Assembly: GCA_002307235.1 (NCBI GenBank)
Contig: DBTV01000022.1
Location: 74,425-128,901, forward strand
Source of the DNA: Acidobacteriaceae bacterium UBA1307
Lineage (GTDB): Bacteria > Acidobacteriota > Terriglobia > Terriglobales > Acidobacteriaceae
Direction: 5' to 3'
Length of the DNA: 54,477 bases
The translations under genes and the position numbers were made by a program. Shown piece by piece: positions 23,816 through 30,928 of the stretch (its first letter is position 1; every line of letters starts with the position of its first letter). The notes beneath the pieces are model-generated. The model ran no database searches, was not told the origin of the DNA, and worked only from the letters and a program-made list of their open reading frames with translations.

Positions 23816-24871
23816 ATGAGTATTGTGAAGGATCTGTTGCGGCCGCTGGCCGAAGATGGTGCGGCGCTGACCCGTGCGCAGGCCGCCGAGGTTCTGCGCG
23901 CCATTCTCGACACCGACGTTCCCGAGGTGGAGACCACGGCGCTTTTGACCGTGATGGCCACGCGGGGCGAGCAGGCAGCCGAGCTGGCCGGTTTTGTCGA
24001 GGTGATGCGTGAGCGCGTGGTCACGCTGCCGCTTGAAGAAGAGGAGCGGGAGAGGCTGGTCGACGTGGTCGGCACCGGTGGCGGCGGTCCGCTCACCTTC
24101 AATATTTCAACGGGCGCGGCGCTTGTGGCGGCAGCCGCCGGAGCCAAGGTGGCCAAGCACGGCAACCGCGCCGTGACCTCGCGCTGCGGCACCGCCGATG
24201 TGCTCGAAAAGCTGGGCGTGCCCATTGAGCTCGACCCCAAGCTGGCCGTCGAGTGCCTGCGCGAGACTGGCTTCATGTTCCTGTATGCGCCGCTCTATCA
24301 CCCGGCCATGAAGAAGGTCGGCTCGCTGCGCCGCGCTCTCGGCTTTCGAACCATCTTCAACCTCTGCGGACCGCTGACCAACCCGGCGCGCGCCGAAGCA
24401 CAGGTCATCGGCGTGCTGGCGCCGAGTAAGGTGTTGCTGGTGGGCCGCACGCTGGTCGAACTCGGTGCCAAGCGCGCCTTCGTCGTCCACGGCGCCGACG
24501 GCATTGACGAGCTGACAACAACCGGCGAATCGGTGGTGGCGCGCGTCGAGGAACAGCCCGACGGCAAGCCGAAGCTGAAGGCCGCGCGCATTACGCCAGA
24601 GATGGCCGGGCTGCCGCGTGCCACGCTCGAGGAGTTTGTCGGCGGCGACGTGGAGACCAACGCTTCGCTGCTCTATGACGTGATCACCGGCATCAAGGGC
24701 GCACGGCGCGACATTGTGCTGCTCAACGCCGCCGCCGCTCTGGTGGCCGCAGGACTTGCCTCCGACCTGAAGCAGGGCGTGGTCATGGGCGCCGAGGCCA
24801 TCGACATGGGGCTGGCCGCCGCCACCCTCGCCAAGCTCCGCCAGTTCGGCGAAAAGTACGGCAAGCGCTAA
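23816..24871 (+). CDS. trpD: Anthranilate phosphoribosyltransferase
   Basis: 351 residues. It joins anthranilate and PRPP, the second step of tryptophan synthesis. Motifs: KHGNRAVTSRCGTADVLE, RTIFNLCGPLTNPA and VHGADGIDELT. The PRPP loop, normally GTGGDG, reads GTGGGG here (86-91), with Gly90 in place of the Asp. The start is the ATG at 23816, with a TACCAT hexamer 7 nt upstream and no ribosome site. The longer frame includes the inverted-repeat element. No other trp gene is nearby, so the pathway is dispersed in this genome. Confidence 0.96.
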   Translation: MSIVKDLLRPLAEDGAALTRAQAAEVLRAILDTDVPEVETTALLTVMATRGEQAAELAGFVEVMRERVVTLPLEEEERERLVDVVGTGGGGPLTFNISTGAALVAAAAGAKVAKHGNRAVTSRCGTADVLEKLGVPIELDPKLAVECLRETGFMFLYAPLYHPAMKKVGSLRRALGFRTIFNLCGPLTNPARAEAQVIGVLAPSKVLLVGRTLVELGAKRAFVVHGADGIDELTTTGESVVARVEEQPDGKPKLKAARITPEMAGLPRATLEEFVGGDVETNASLLYDVITGIKGARRDIVLLNAAAALVAAGLASDLKQGVVMGAEAIDMGLAAATLAKLRQFGEKYGKR

Positions 24872-24894
24872 AACGTGTTGGCGTGGTTGTAAGA

Positions 24895-24985
24895 AAAACA
24901 ACCGCAGATCTTTCGACTCACCACCCCCAGGCTTCTGAAGAAAACGCCTGGGGCTCCGTTCGCTCAAGATGACAGCCGTTGTTTT
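24895..24985. repeat. ~90-bp dispersed structured repeat, copy C
   Basis: Outer inverted ends AAAACAAC (24895-24902) and GTTGTTTT (24978-24985); inner pairing CCCCAGGC (24925-24932) with GCCTGGGG (24946-24953). Begins 24 nt after the trpD stop, the same distance as copy B from its upstream gene. Compared with copy A, both outer arms differ at matching positions, so pairing is kept. Confidence 0.85.
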
Positions 24986-25018
24986 GATGTGACTTTAGAG
25001 GCATGACAGGCCGAACCA

Positions 25019-25060
25019 AAACGCCGCGCGGGCTTCTGTTGCCGCGCGGCGTTTCTGTTT
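25019..25060 (+). terminator. Hairpin terminator downstream of trpD
   Basis: 13-bp perfect GC-rich stem (25019-25031 with 25042-25054), 10-nt loop, then CTGTTT. The A-run on its left makes it usable in both directions. Confidence 0.65.
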
Positions 25061-25174
25061 GGCTCCGGCGGAGTTTCGCATCGACTGCATCCTTTCGCTC
25101 GGGCGGCGCATCGGATAGATGGTTGTTTAAACAAGCAATCGGCGCCGGAGCGACTCCGGCAGGAGGTTGATTCG

Positions 25175-25981
25175 ATGACAGCAGCACGCCAACCCTCGAT
25201 TTTTCTTCCGCATGGCGGCGGGCCCTGCTTTTTTATGGACTGGACCTGGGGTCCGGCCGAGACCTGGCAGCCGACGCAGCATTTTCTCGAAGGGCTGGCC
25301 GCGAGTCTGCCCGCGCCGCCGCGCGCTCTGCTGGTGGTGACGGCGCACTGGGAGGAGCCGGTCTTCACGGCAGCGGCAAGCCCGACTCCCGGCTTGATTT
25401 ACGACTATTCCGGCTTCCCGGAGTCCACCTATCGGTTGCAGTGGCCTGCGCCGGGTGACCCGGCTTTGGCGGCGCGTGCCGCGGATCTGCTGCAAAAAGG
25501 GGGAGTTCCGGCCGCAGTCGATGCCGAGCGCGGCTTCGATCATGGGGTTTTTGTGCCGATGAAGGTGGCTTTTCCCGAAGCGAAGATTCCGACGGTGGCG
25601 CTGTCGCTTGCGGCCGGGCTCGATCCGGAGCTGCATCTGGCGGCGGGGCGCGCACTGGCTCCGCTGCGCGACGAGGGTGTGCTGATTGTGGCCAGCGGAA
25701 TGAGTTTTCACAATCTGCGGGCGTATTTTGGCCGGGAAACGACTGAAAAAGCACGCGTTTTTGACGATTGGCTGACGGAAACCGTGGCTCGGGGCGGGCA
25801 GGAGCGGGCCAAAGGGCTGGCAGCCTGGCGCGAGGCACCGTTTGCCACCTTTGCGCATCCACGGGAGGAGCATCTGCTTCCTCTGATGGTTGCGGCCGGG
25901 GCTGGCGGCGATGCGCCGGGGAGAAAAATCTTTGGCGACGAGCCGATGGCGGCGGCGTTGAGCGCGTACCGATTCGACTAG
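25175..25981 (+). CDS. LigB/DODA-type extradiol ring-cleavage dioxygenase
   Basis: 268 residues of the DODA/YgiD class. Likely metal ligands are His13 (LPHGGGP), His58 (VVTAHWEEP), and His179 (GMSFHNLRAY) or His233 (AHPREEHLLPL); the GFDHGVFVPM segment with His123 is the other conserved active-site element. Enzymes of this class open catechol-type rings with O2, but for many members the true substrate is unknown. ATG with AGGAGG 9 nt before it. Monocistronic, followed by a terminator hairpin that mainly serves the convergent gene. Confidence 0.9.
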   Translation: MTAARQPSIFLPHGGGPCFFMDWTWGPAETWQPTQHFLEGLAASLPAPPRALLVVTAHWEEPVFTAAASPTPGLIYDYSGFPESTYRLQWPAPGDPALAARAADLLQKGGVPAAVDAERGFDHGVFVPMKVAFPEAKIPTVALSLAAGLDPELHLAAGRALAPLRDEGVLIVASGMSFHNLRAYFGRETTEKARVFDDWLTETVARGGQERAKGLAAWREAPFATFAHPREEHLLPLMVAAGAGGDAPGRKIFGDEPMAAALSAYRFD

Positions 25982-26002
25982 AGTGCTACCAAAAAAGAGC
26001 AG

Positions 26003-26037
26003 AAAAAACCGCGCGTAGCCACGAAGGACTACGCGCG
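26003..26037 (-). terminator. Intrinsic terminator for the small gene at 26076-26375
   Basis: On the minus strand a 9-bp stem CGCGCGTAG/CTACGCGCG (26029-26037, 26010-26018) is followed by six T residues. It lies between two convergent genes and may work for both. Confidence 0.8.
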
Positions 26038-26075
26038 CCTCGGTTGAAAAAATGGATCAGTGGAGCGTCGAAAAG

Positions 26076-26375
26076 TTAGGCTGCCGACACCGTTTCTTGA
26101 AGCGTTTTTGCAATGGTTTCTTCGAGGGTAATGCCGAGATCTTCGTTGATAGCTTTGGTGGTTGTTCCCAGCGTGCTGGCGATGGCCGAGACGCTTTGGC
26201 CCTGCTGATGGAGCAGTTTGGCCTGGGCAGTTTCCGAAAGTTTTACCGTGTCATCCTGGCTTTGCGCGGCCTGCGTATTGGTTTTGGTTTGCTGGGCCGA
26301 GCTTGAAGATGAAGTGGTGGATGCGGCTGCCTGGAGTTGCGTGGTGTCTGTGGTGCTATAAATTGCGAACGACAT
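26076..26375 (-). CDS. Small protein with Ser/Thr/Gln-rich N-terminus and HTH-like C-terminus
   Basis: 99 residues. The ATG at 26375 has GGAGG about 4-5 nt upstream; the longer frame is less likely. Residues ~8-45 are low-complexity (T, S, Q, A), while residues ~47-99 (DDTVKLSETAQAKLLHQQG, then QSVSAIASTLGTTTKAINEDLGI) look like a short helix-turn-helix: 'LhqqGqSvsaIAstLgtttkaInedLGI'. Similar short proteins occur in other bacteria, without a known role. No signal peptide. It is followed by a terminator. Confidence 0.75.
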   Translation of the reverse strand: MSFAIYSTTDTTQLQAAASTTSSSSSAQQTKTNTQAAQSQDDTVKLSETAQAKLLHQQGQSVSAIASTLGTTTKAINEDLGITLEETIAKTLQETVSAA

Positions 26376-26658
26376 AAAACCTCCACTGAGGTGCTCTCTT
26401 CTCCCTCGGAACCAGCCGCTCACAAGTGCCGGGGAGTAAGGCATTGCTGATGAACTGTTCATCGGCGGAGGGGAGGGATCGATGAGAAAAAGTCCTGGAT
26501 AAAGCAGCGGGAAGAGGCGGGTTTGGGAAGTGATCGGGAATGAGGCAGATTAATGTTCATTTTTGAGATGTGTCTGATTTTTCACAACATTTCTTTCTCA
26601 TGAAGGCGCGCGATTTGCCGATAAGGCGCAGTGCAATTTCTTTGCCGCGGAGCAAGGC

Positions 26659-26671
26659 TATAATCGGCTTC
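26659..26671 (+). promoter_or_regulatory. larE promoter -10 element, leaderless geometry
   Basis: A perfect TATAAT at 26659-26664 is followed by 7 nt and the ATG at 26672. The -35 side is weak (TTTCTT at 16 nt). No Shine-Dalgarno sequence is present, so the mRNA probably begins at the start codon. Confidence 0.55.
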
Positions 26672-27532
26672 ATGGCGGCAAGCGCGACATCCCCTTTCGT
26701 AAACGCGACGGCCAAGATGGCCGCGCTTGAGGCGCATCTGCGCACCCTCGACCGGCTAATGGTGGCCTACTCGGGTGGCGTGGATTCTGCTTTTTTGGCG
26801 GCGACGGCCTATCGGGTGCTAGGTGAGCGGATGGTGGCGGTACTGGCCGATTCGCCGAGTCTGTCGCGTCGCGATCTGGCCGAGGCGCGGGCCTTTGCCC
26901 AGGCGCAGGGCTTTCCGCTGGAGATCGTCGCGACGGAGGAGCTTGAGCAGCCGGAGTATGCGCGCAATGACGCCGACCGCTGCTTCTATTGCAAAAGCGA
27001 GCTGTTTCGGGCGATGGAGTTGCTCGGCAAGCAGCATGGCTTCGCGGCAATTGCCTACGGCATGAACATCGACGACAAGGGCGATTACCGGCCCGGACAG
27101 CGGGCTGCAGCGGAACATGCCGTGCTGGCTCCGCTGGCTGCGGCGGGCATGACCAAGGCCGACGTGCGCACTTTGGCGCGTGCGGCGGGGTACGCGTTGT
27201 GGGATCGGCCGGCGGCGCCGTGCCTAGCTTCGCGCGTCGAATATGGCCGTGCGGTGACGCGCGAGGTCCTGGAGCAGATCGAAAAGGGCGAGGCATTTTT
27301 GCATGGCCTTGGATTTCGCGAGTTGCGGCTGCGCCATCATGGCGCGGTGGCGCGGGTCGAACTGGCGCGCGAGGAGCTGCCGCGCGCGCTCACGATGGAG
27401 AGTTTCGCGGCGATCGACGCGGGGTTGAAGGCGCTTGGCTTTCAATACGTCGCGCTGGATTGCGCGGGCTTTCGCTCGGGCTCGCTCAATGCGCTGCTGC
27501 CGGTGGAGATTCTCCAAAAACACGGCGCATAG
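26672..27532 (+). CDS. larE: LarE, sacrificial sulfur transferase of nickel-pincer nucleotide synthesis
   Basis: 286 residues. LarE activates its substrate with ATP and gives up the sulfur of its own cysteine to make the thiocarboxylates of the pincer cofactor. PP-loop SGGVDS at 34-39; the cysteine of the WDRPAAPCLASR motif (Cys184) matches the donor cysteine of the classic enzyme. A further CFYCK pair is at 104-107. The start at 26672 is set by the -10 box directly upstream; the upstream in-frame extension would read through it. First of three genes larE-larC-larB in this order. Confidence 0.93.
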   Translation: MAASATSPFVNATAKMAALEAHLRTLDRLMVAYSGGVDSAFLAATAYRVLGERMVAVLADSPSLSRRDLAEARAFAQAQGFPLEIVATEELEQPEYARNDADRCFYCKSELFRAMELLGKQHGFAAIAYGMNIDDKGDYRPGQRAAAEHAVLAPLAAAGMTKADVRTLARAAGYALWDRPAAPCLASRVEYGRAVTREVLEQIEKGEAFLHGLGFRELRLRHHGAVARVELAREELPRALTMESFAAIDAGLKALGFQYVALDCAGFRSGSLNALLPVEILQKHGA

Positions 27533-27577
27533 ATAATTGCAGAAAACAGGCCTCCGCCGCTTTAAAATCGCTACGCG

Positions 27578-28816
27578 ATGCGAATTGGTTATCTTGAATG
27601 CTTTTCCGGTATCAGCGGCGACATGCTGCTGGGCGCGTTGGTGGATGCGGGCCTTCCTTTTGAACGGCTCGAAGAGACGGTTGCAGCGCTGAAGATTGGG
27701 GCGCGGCTCACGCAGAGCCGGGTGCTGCGCGGCGGACTTTCGGCGACGAAGGTGGACGTGCTGGTTGAAGAGCCTGCGCACGCGCATCCTCACGAACATG
27801 CGCATGGCGGCGAGCAGCACAGCCATGCACCACACCGGCATCTTGCAACGATTCTGAACATCATTGCCGAGGCATCGCTGACGGAGGCGGTGAAGACGCG
27901 CGCTCGCCGTGCCTTTCAGATGTTGGGTGAGGCCGAGGCGGCGATCCACGGGATTGACGTTGAAAAGGTCCACTTTCACGAGGTCGGCGCGGTCGACACG
28001 ATTGTGGACATTGTGGGCGCGGCGGTGGGCGCGGAATTTTTTGAGATTGAAGGCTGGATTGCATCGCCCTTGAATGTGGGCAGTGGCACGGTCCAGTGCG
28101 CGCATGGCACGCTGCCGGTTCCGGCGCCGGCGACGCTGAAGCTGCTTGGCGATGCACCGGTGTACTCTGCGGGCACGCCGATGGAGCGGGTGACGCCGAC
28201 GGGGGCAACGATTCTGCGCATGCTCGATGTGCAGTATGAACCGCTGCCTGCGGTGCGCGTGACGGCCTCGGGCTACGGTGCGGGCGGACGCGATCTTCCC
28301 CATGAGCCGAATCTGTTGCGGTTGATGGTGGCCGAGACGGTGGAGAAAACTCCGCAGACCGGCGAGACGGAAGAGATTGCCGTGATTACGGCGGTGATTG
28401 ACGATGCGACGCCGCAGGTGCTGGCCTACGCGAGCGAGCAATTGCTGGAGGCGGGCGCGTGGGATGTGTACCGGGCCCCGGTGCAGATGAAAAAAGGCCG
28501 CGCGGGCGTGGCGATGACGGTGCTGGCGCGACCGTCGTTGCGGGCCGAGTTGGAAGAGATTCTGTTGCGCGAGACAACGACGATTGGCCTGCATTGGCGC
28601 ATCGAAACCAAGCGCGCGTTAGAGCGGGAGTTTGCCGAAGTGGCGACGCCGTGGGGCGCGGTGCGCATCAAGATTGCGCGGTGGGCGAGCGGCGAGATCG
28701 CCAACGCGCAGCCGGAGTATGAGGACTGCCGCGCGCTGGCCGAGGAAAATGGTGTACCGCTGAAACAGGTGCTGCAGATGGCCCTGGCGGCCTATGTGCG
28801 CAAGGAGAATGCCTGA
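27578..28816 (+). CDS. larC: LarC, nickel insertion enzyme (pyridinium-bis-thiocarboxylate nickel chelatase)
   Basis: 412 residues in one unbroken frame, whereas in some lactobacilli LarC needs a programmed frameshift. It loads nickel into the pincer nucleotide, using CTP. Family motifs: MRIGYLECFSGISGDMLLGAL, KVHFHEVGAVDTIVDIVG, SPLNVGSGTVQCAHGTLPVPAPATL and GYGAGGRDLP. A histidine-rich loop (about 69-88, HAHPHEHAHGGEQHSH...) probably collects nickel. It lies 45 nt after larE; a TAAAAT hexamer 9 nt before the ATG could be a second promoter. Its TGA overlaps the larB ATG. Confidence 0.95.
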   Translation: MRIGYLECFSGISGDMLLGALVDAGLPFERLEETVAALKIGARLTQSRVLRGGLSATKVDVLVEEPAHAHPHEHAHGGEQHSHAPHRHLATILNIIAEASLTEAVKTRARRAFQMLGEAEAAIHGIDVEKVHFHEVGAVDTIVDIVGAAVGAEFFEIEGWIASPLNVGSGTVQCAHGTLPVPAPATLKLLGDAPVYSAGTPMERVTPTGATILRMLDVQYEPLPAVRVTASGYGAGGRDLPHEPNLLRLMVAETVEKTPQTGETEEIAVITAVIDDATPQVLAYASEQLLEAGAWDVYRAPVQMKKGRAGVAMTVLARPSLRAELEEILLRETTTIGLHWRIETKRALEREFAEVATPWGAVRIKIARWASGEIANAQPEYEDCRALAEENGVPLKQVLQMALAAYVRKENA

Positions 28817-29562
28817 TGGAACCGGAGGCGATTGAGGCTCTGCTTGAGGCGGTGCGCGATGGAAGGGCCGAGGTGGCCGCGGCGATGGAGAAGCTGCGCG
28901 ATTTGCCCTTTGAGGACCTCGGCTTTGCGAAGATCGACCATCATCGCTCGCTGCGCACGGGCATGCCCGAGGTGATTTACGCGGCAAGCAAGACGGCAGA
29001 GCAGGTGAGCGCAATCTTTGCGCGGATGGCGAAGGCGGGTGGCAACGTGCTGGCGACGCGGGCCACGCGCGCGCACTTCGACGCGGTTGCGGCCGTCGAG
29101 CCGCGCGCCGTTTTTCACGAACTGGCGCGGGCGATTGCGCTGGAGCAGACGACTGTCGCACCGGGAAAAGGGCTGATCGGCGTGGTCTGCGCGGGCACGA
29201 GCGACCTGCCGGTGGCCGAGGAGGCCGCGTTGAGCGCGCGGTTGATGGGCAACGAGGTGGAACTGATTGCCGATGTGGGCGTGGCCGGCATTCATCGCTT
29301 GCTGGCCCAGCAGAAGGCATTGCGCACGGCACGGGTTCTGATTGTGTGTGCGGGGATGGAAGGCGCGCTGCCGACGGTGGTGGGCGGCATGGTGCATGCG
29401 CCGGTGATCGCGGTGCCGACCAGCGTGGGCTATGGCGCGTCGTTTGGCGGCGTGGCGGCGCTGCTCGGCATGCTCAACACCTGCTCGCCGAATGTGGCGG
29501 TGGTCAATATCGACAATGGATTCGGTGCAGCGTCGATGGCTTCGCTGATCAATCATCTGTAA
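28816..29562 (+). CDS. larB: LarB, carboxylase/hydrolase of nickel-pincer nucleotide synthesis
   Basis: 248 residues. LarB carboxylates and hydrolyses nicotinic acid adenine dinucleotide to the bis-carboxylated mononucleotide, the first step of the pathway. The C-terminal two thirds has a PurE-like fold: GVVCAGTSDLPVAEEAA, DVGVAGIHRLL, CAGMEGALPTVVGGM and PTSVGYGASFGGVAALLGMLNTCSPNV. Cys223 in NTCSPN corresponds to the cysteine that attacks the pyridine ring. Starts in the TGATG overlap with larC. LarA, the lactate racemase that usually uses the cofactor, is not in the window. Confidence 0.94.
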   Translation: MEPEAIEALLEAVRDGRAEVAAAMEKLRDLPFEDLGFAKIDHHRSLRTGMPEVIYAASKTAEQVSAIFARMAKAGGNVLATRATRAHFDAVAAVEPRAVFHELARAIALEQTTVAPGKGLIGVVCAGTSDLPVAEEAALSARLMGNEVELIADVGVAGIHRLLAQQKALRTARVLIVCAGMEGALPTVVGGMVHAPVIAVPTSVGYGASFGGVAALLGMLNTCSPNVAVVNIDNGFGAASMASLINHL

Positions 29563-29593
29563 GCCTTTTCCTTTCAGGCGGAGAACGTAATCT

Positions 29594-29654
29594 TTGGCGT
29601 GGAAGAAGAAGGGGAGTATGCTGATCCCAACCACAATTTGGGAGGAGAAACTCA
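29594..29654 (+). promoter_or_regulatory. Promoter and ribosome site of the three-gene cassette
   Basis: TTGGCG (29594-29599), 17-nt spacer, TATGCT (29617-29622), then a strong GGGAGGAG ribosome site at 29640-29647, 7 nt before the GTG at 29655. This gives the cassette its own start and, unlike several neighbours, a normal leader. Confidence 0.55.
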
Positions 29655-29867
29655 GTGGCAAACGAAAAACTTAATGCGACAACCCCACTTCATCCAACAA
29701 CTGCCGCAGCCAACGATAGTGCGATCTGGATGCAGAAAGATGCACACTGGTCGAAAGCTCCGGTAAACTCGTCTGTGCCAAACCCATTTGTTCAGGCTCA
29801 GTCGGTTCCGCCACAAGCCAATGCGCAGCATCCCGCAAGTTCTAGCCCATCGCAAAAGAATTCCTAG
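29655..29867 (+). CDS. Small hydrophilic protein with NPFV motif (cassette gene 1)
   Basis: 70 residues, GTG start with a strong GGAGGAG. Not recognised. It is rich in Asn, Ala, Ser, Pro and Gln and probably unfolded. The stretch PNPFVQAQSV (about 42-51) resembles RNPFVELQNV in the next protein. No signal peptide or membrane segment. GC content is visibly below the neighbourhood. It is followed 22 nt later by the second small gene. Confidence 0.6.
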   Translation: MANEKLNATTPLHPTTAAANDSAIWMQKDAHWSKAPVNSSVPNPFVQAQSVPPQANAQHPASSSPSQKNS

Positions 29868-29889
29868 CGTTACAAAAAGAGGTATTCCA

Positions 29890-30099
29890 ATGCCAGATTC
29901 CGCATTTAAAAAAAAGACGAAGAAGTTTAATCCCAGTCAGTTTGTCCCGAACAAGTTCAATGAGGTATTCAGTTCGGCCAACCATTTTCTGGAAACAGAA
30001 GAAAAAGTACGCAATCCTTTTGTCGAGTTGCAGAACGTGCAGGAGGTCCCCTTTCCGAAGGCAGAGGATGAGCACAAGATTACTCCTGTAGAAGGTTAG
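29890..30099 (+). CDS. Small basic-to-acidic protein with NPFV motif (cassette gene 2)
   Basis: 69 residues, ATG at 29890 with AGAGGT upstream. Not recognised. Its N-terminus is basic (FKKKTKKFNPSQF), then comes FNEVFSSANHFLETEEKVRNPFVELQNV, then an acidic tail. The motif NPFV-x2-Q-x-V is shared with cassette gene 1. Probably cytoplasmic. It lies 17 nt before the membrane protein gene, so the three are likely one transcript. Confidence 0.6.
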   Translation: MPDSAFKKKTKKFNPSQFVPNKFNEVFSSANHFLETEEKVRNPFVELQNVQEVPFPKAEDEHKITPVEG

Positions 30100-30116
30100 A
30101 AAGGCTATGGCACCGG

Positions 30117-30863
30117 ATGGATCTGGACTTTTCTAAAGTCGTCTTGATCGTTCTGGCGGTACTGCCAGGATATCTGGCTTTGCGTGGCAATGCGCGCATT
30201 GTGCCGCGTATGCAAAAGAAGAAAGGTGCGACAGAAGAGATTGCAGAGTTTTTGATCTACAGCGTGATTGCGCATCTTATCCTCGCGTCATTCTGCATCG
30301 GTATCTTTTTCCTTGCGGAGGCATTCAGGGGGAGCAGCTTCCTTCGCTTTCGTGAATATTTAGGACTTTCTCCGGCCTCTCTCTTCAGGCTGTTGGAGGG
30401 AGCACCAACAGCGTTCTATGCTATTTATCTGATATTTTCTCTTGGGGTGGGTTATGTTCTTGGCTTGATGCGTGGGCTTTTCGATGTCTGGCATCTTGTC
30501 GATTGGCTAGCAAGAAAGGCGGGAATACTCAATTCCAGAATTGGCAGATTCTGGTTTACCCGCGTCGAAAGATTCCTTATTACGGGGAGACCTATCATTT
30601 ATGATGCCCTGTTTCCAGAAGTAGACGAAGAGGGAAGGCAGAAAGAAGTTTTCGTTGAACTCGTTCTGAAAGAAGGTCGGGGAAGCATTACTGGCAGAGT
30701 TACGAGCTTTTCCATTGCGAACGACGAAGAAAGTCATAAATTACTTTACTTGAGAGATGTTTACCAAAAAATCTCTCAAGAGATCAACTATCGCGAATTG
30801 AAGGTGGATGGGCTTCTCATCGATATGGCGGATGCAATCACCGTGCATATCAAGCAGGTCTGA
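30117..30863 (+). CDS. Membrane protein of unknown function, DUF6338-like layout (cassette gene 3)
   Basis: 248 residues. Three or four membrane segments: about 7-22, 45-66 and 95-118, then a soluble cytoplasmic domain (about 130-248). Topology and the 'LPGYLALR' opening resemble DUF6338-type proteins, but I cannot confirm the family. The soluble domain has GRPIIYDALFPE and KEVFVELVLKEGRGSITGRVTSFS, which suggests a small beta fold. GC content is near 47 percent in parts, well below the surrounding genes, consistent with transfer. Followed by a 14-bp hairpin. Confidence 0.7.
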   Translation: MDLDFSKVVLIVLAVLPGYLALRGNARIVPRMQKKKGATEEIAEFLIYSVIAHLILASFCIGIFFLAEAFRGSSFLRFREYLGLSPASLFRLLEGAPTAFYAIYLIFSLGVGYVLGLMRGLFDVWHLVDWLARKAGILNSRIGRFWFTRVERFLITGRPIIYDALFPEVDEEGRQKEVFVELVLKEGRGSITGRVTSFSIANDEESHKLLYLRDVYQKISQEINYRELKVDGLLIDMADAITVHIKQV

Positions 30864-30868
30864 GTCTT

Positions 30869-30918
30869 GGCCACATCGCAAGGACCTTGGCTTTGAAGAG
30901 GATACTTGCGATGTGGCC
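30869..30918. terminator. Long hairpin between the cassette and the PI-PLC gene
   Basis: 14-bp perfect stem GGCCACATCGCAAG/CTTGCGATGTGGCC (30869-30882, 30905-30918), 22-nt loop. It lies between two convergent genes. No U-run on either side, so it may work as a barrier or with Rho. Confidence 0.5.
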
Positions 30919-30928
30919 TTCGGAAAAG

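Larger units (their letters stand above)
24872..25174. other. 303-bp intergenic region: dispersed repeat and terminator
   Basis: Contains copy C of the ~90-bp repeat and an intrinsic-type hairpin. Otherwise no gene, promoter match or RNA was recognised. AGGAGG lies at 25160-25165 as the ribosome site of the next gene. Confidence 0.7.

Noticed and set aside
25127..25873. 248-codon minus-strand frame opposite the LigB-type gene
   Set aside because: The plus-strand product has the dioxygenase metal-ligand motifs and a proper ribosome site; the minus frame has none.
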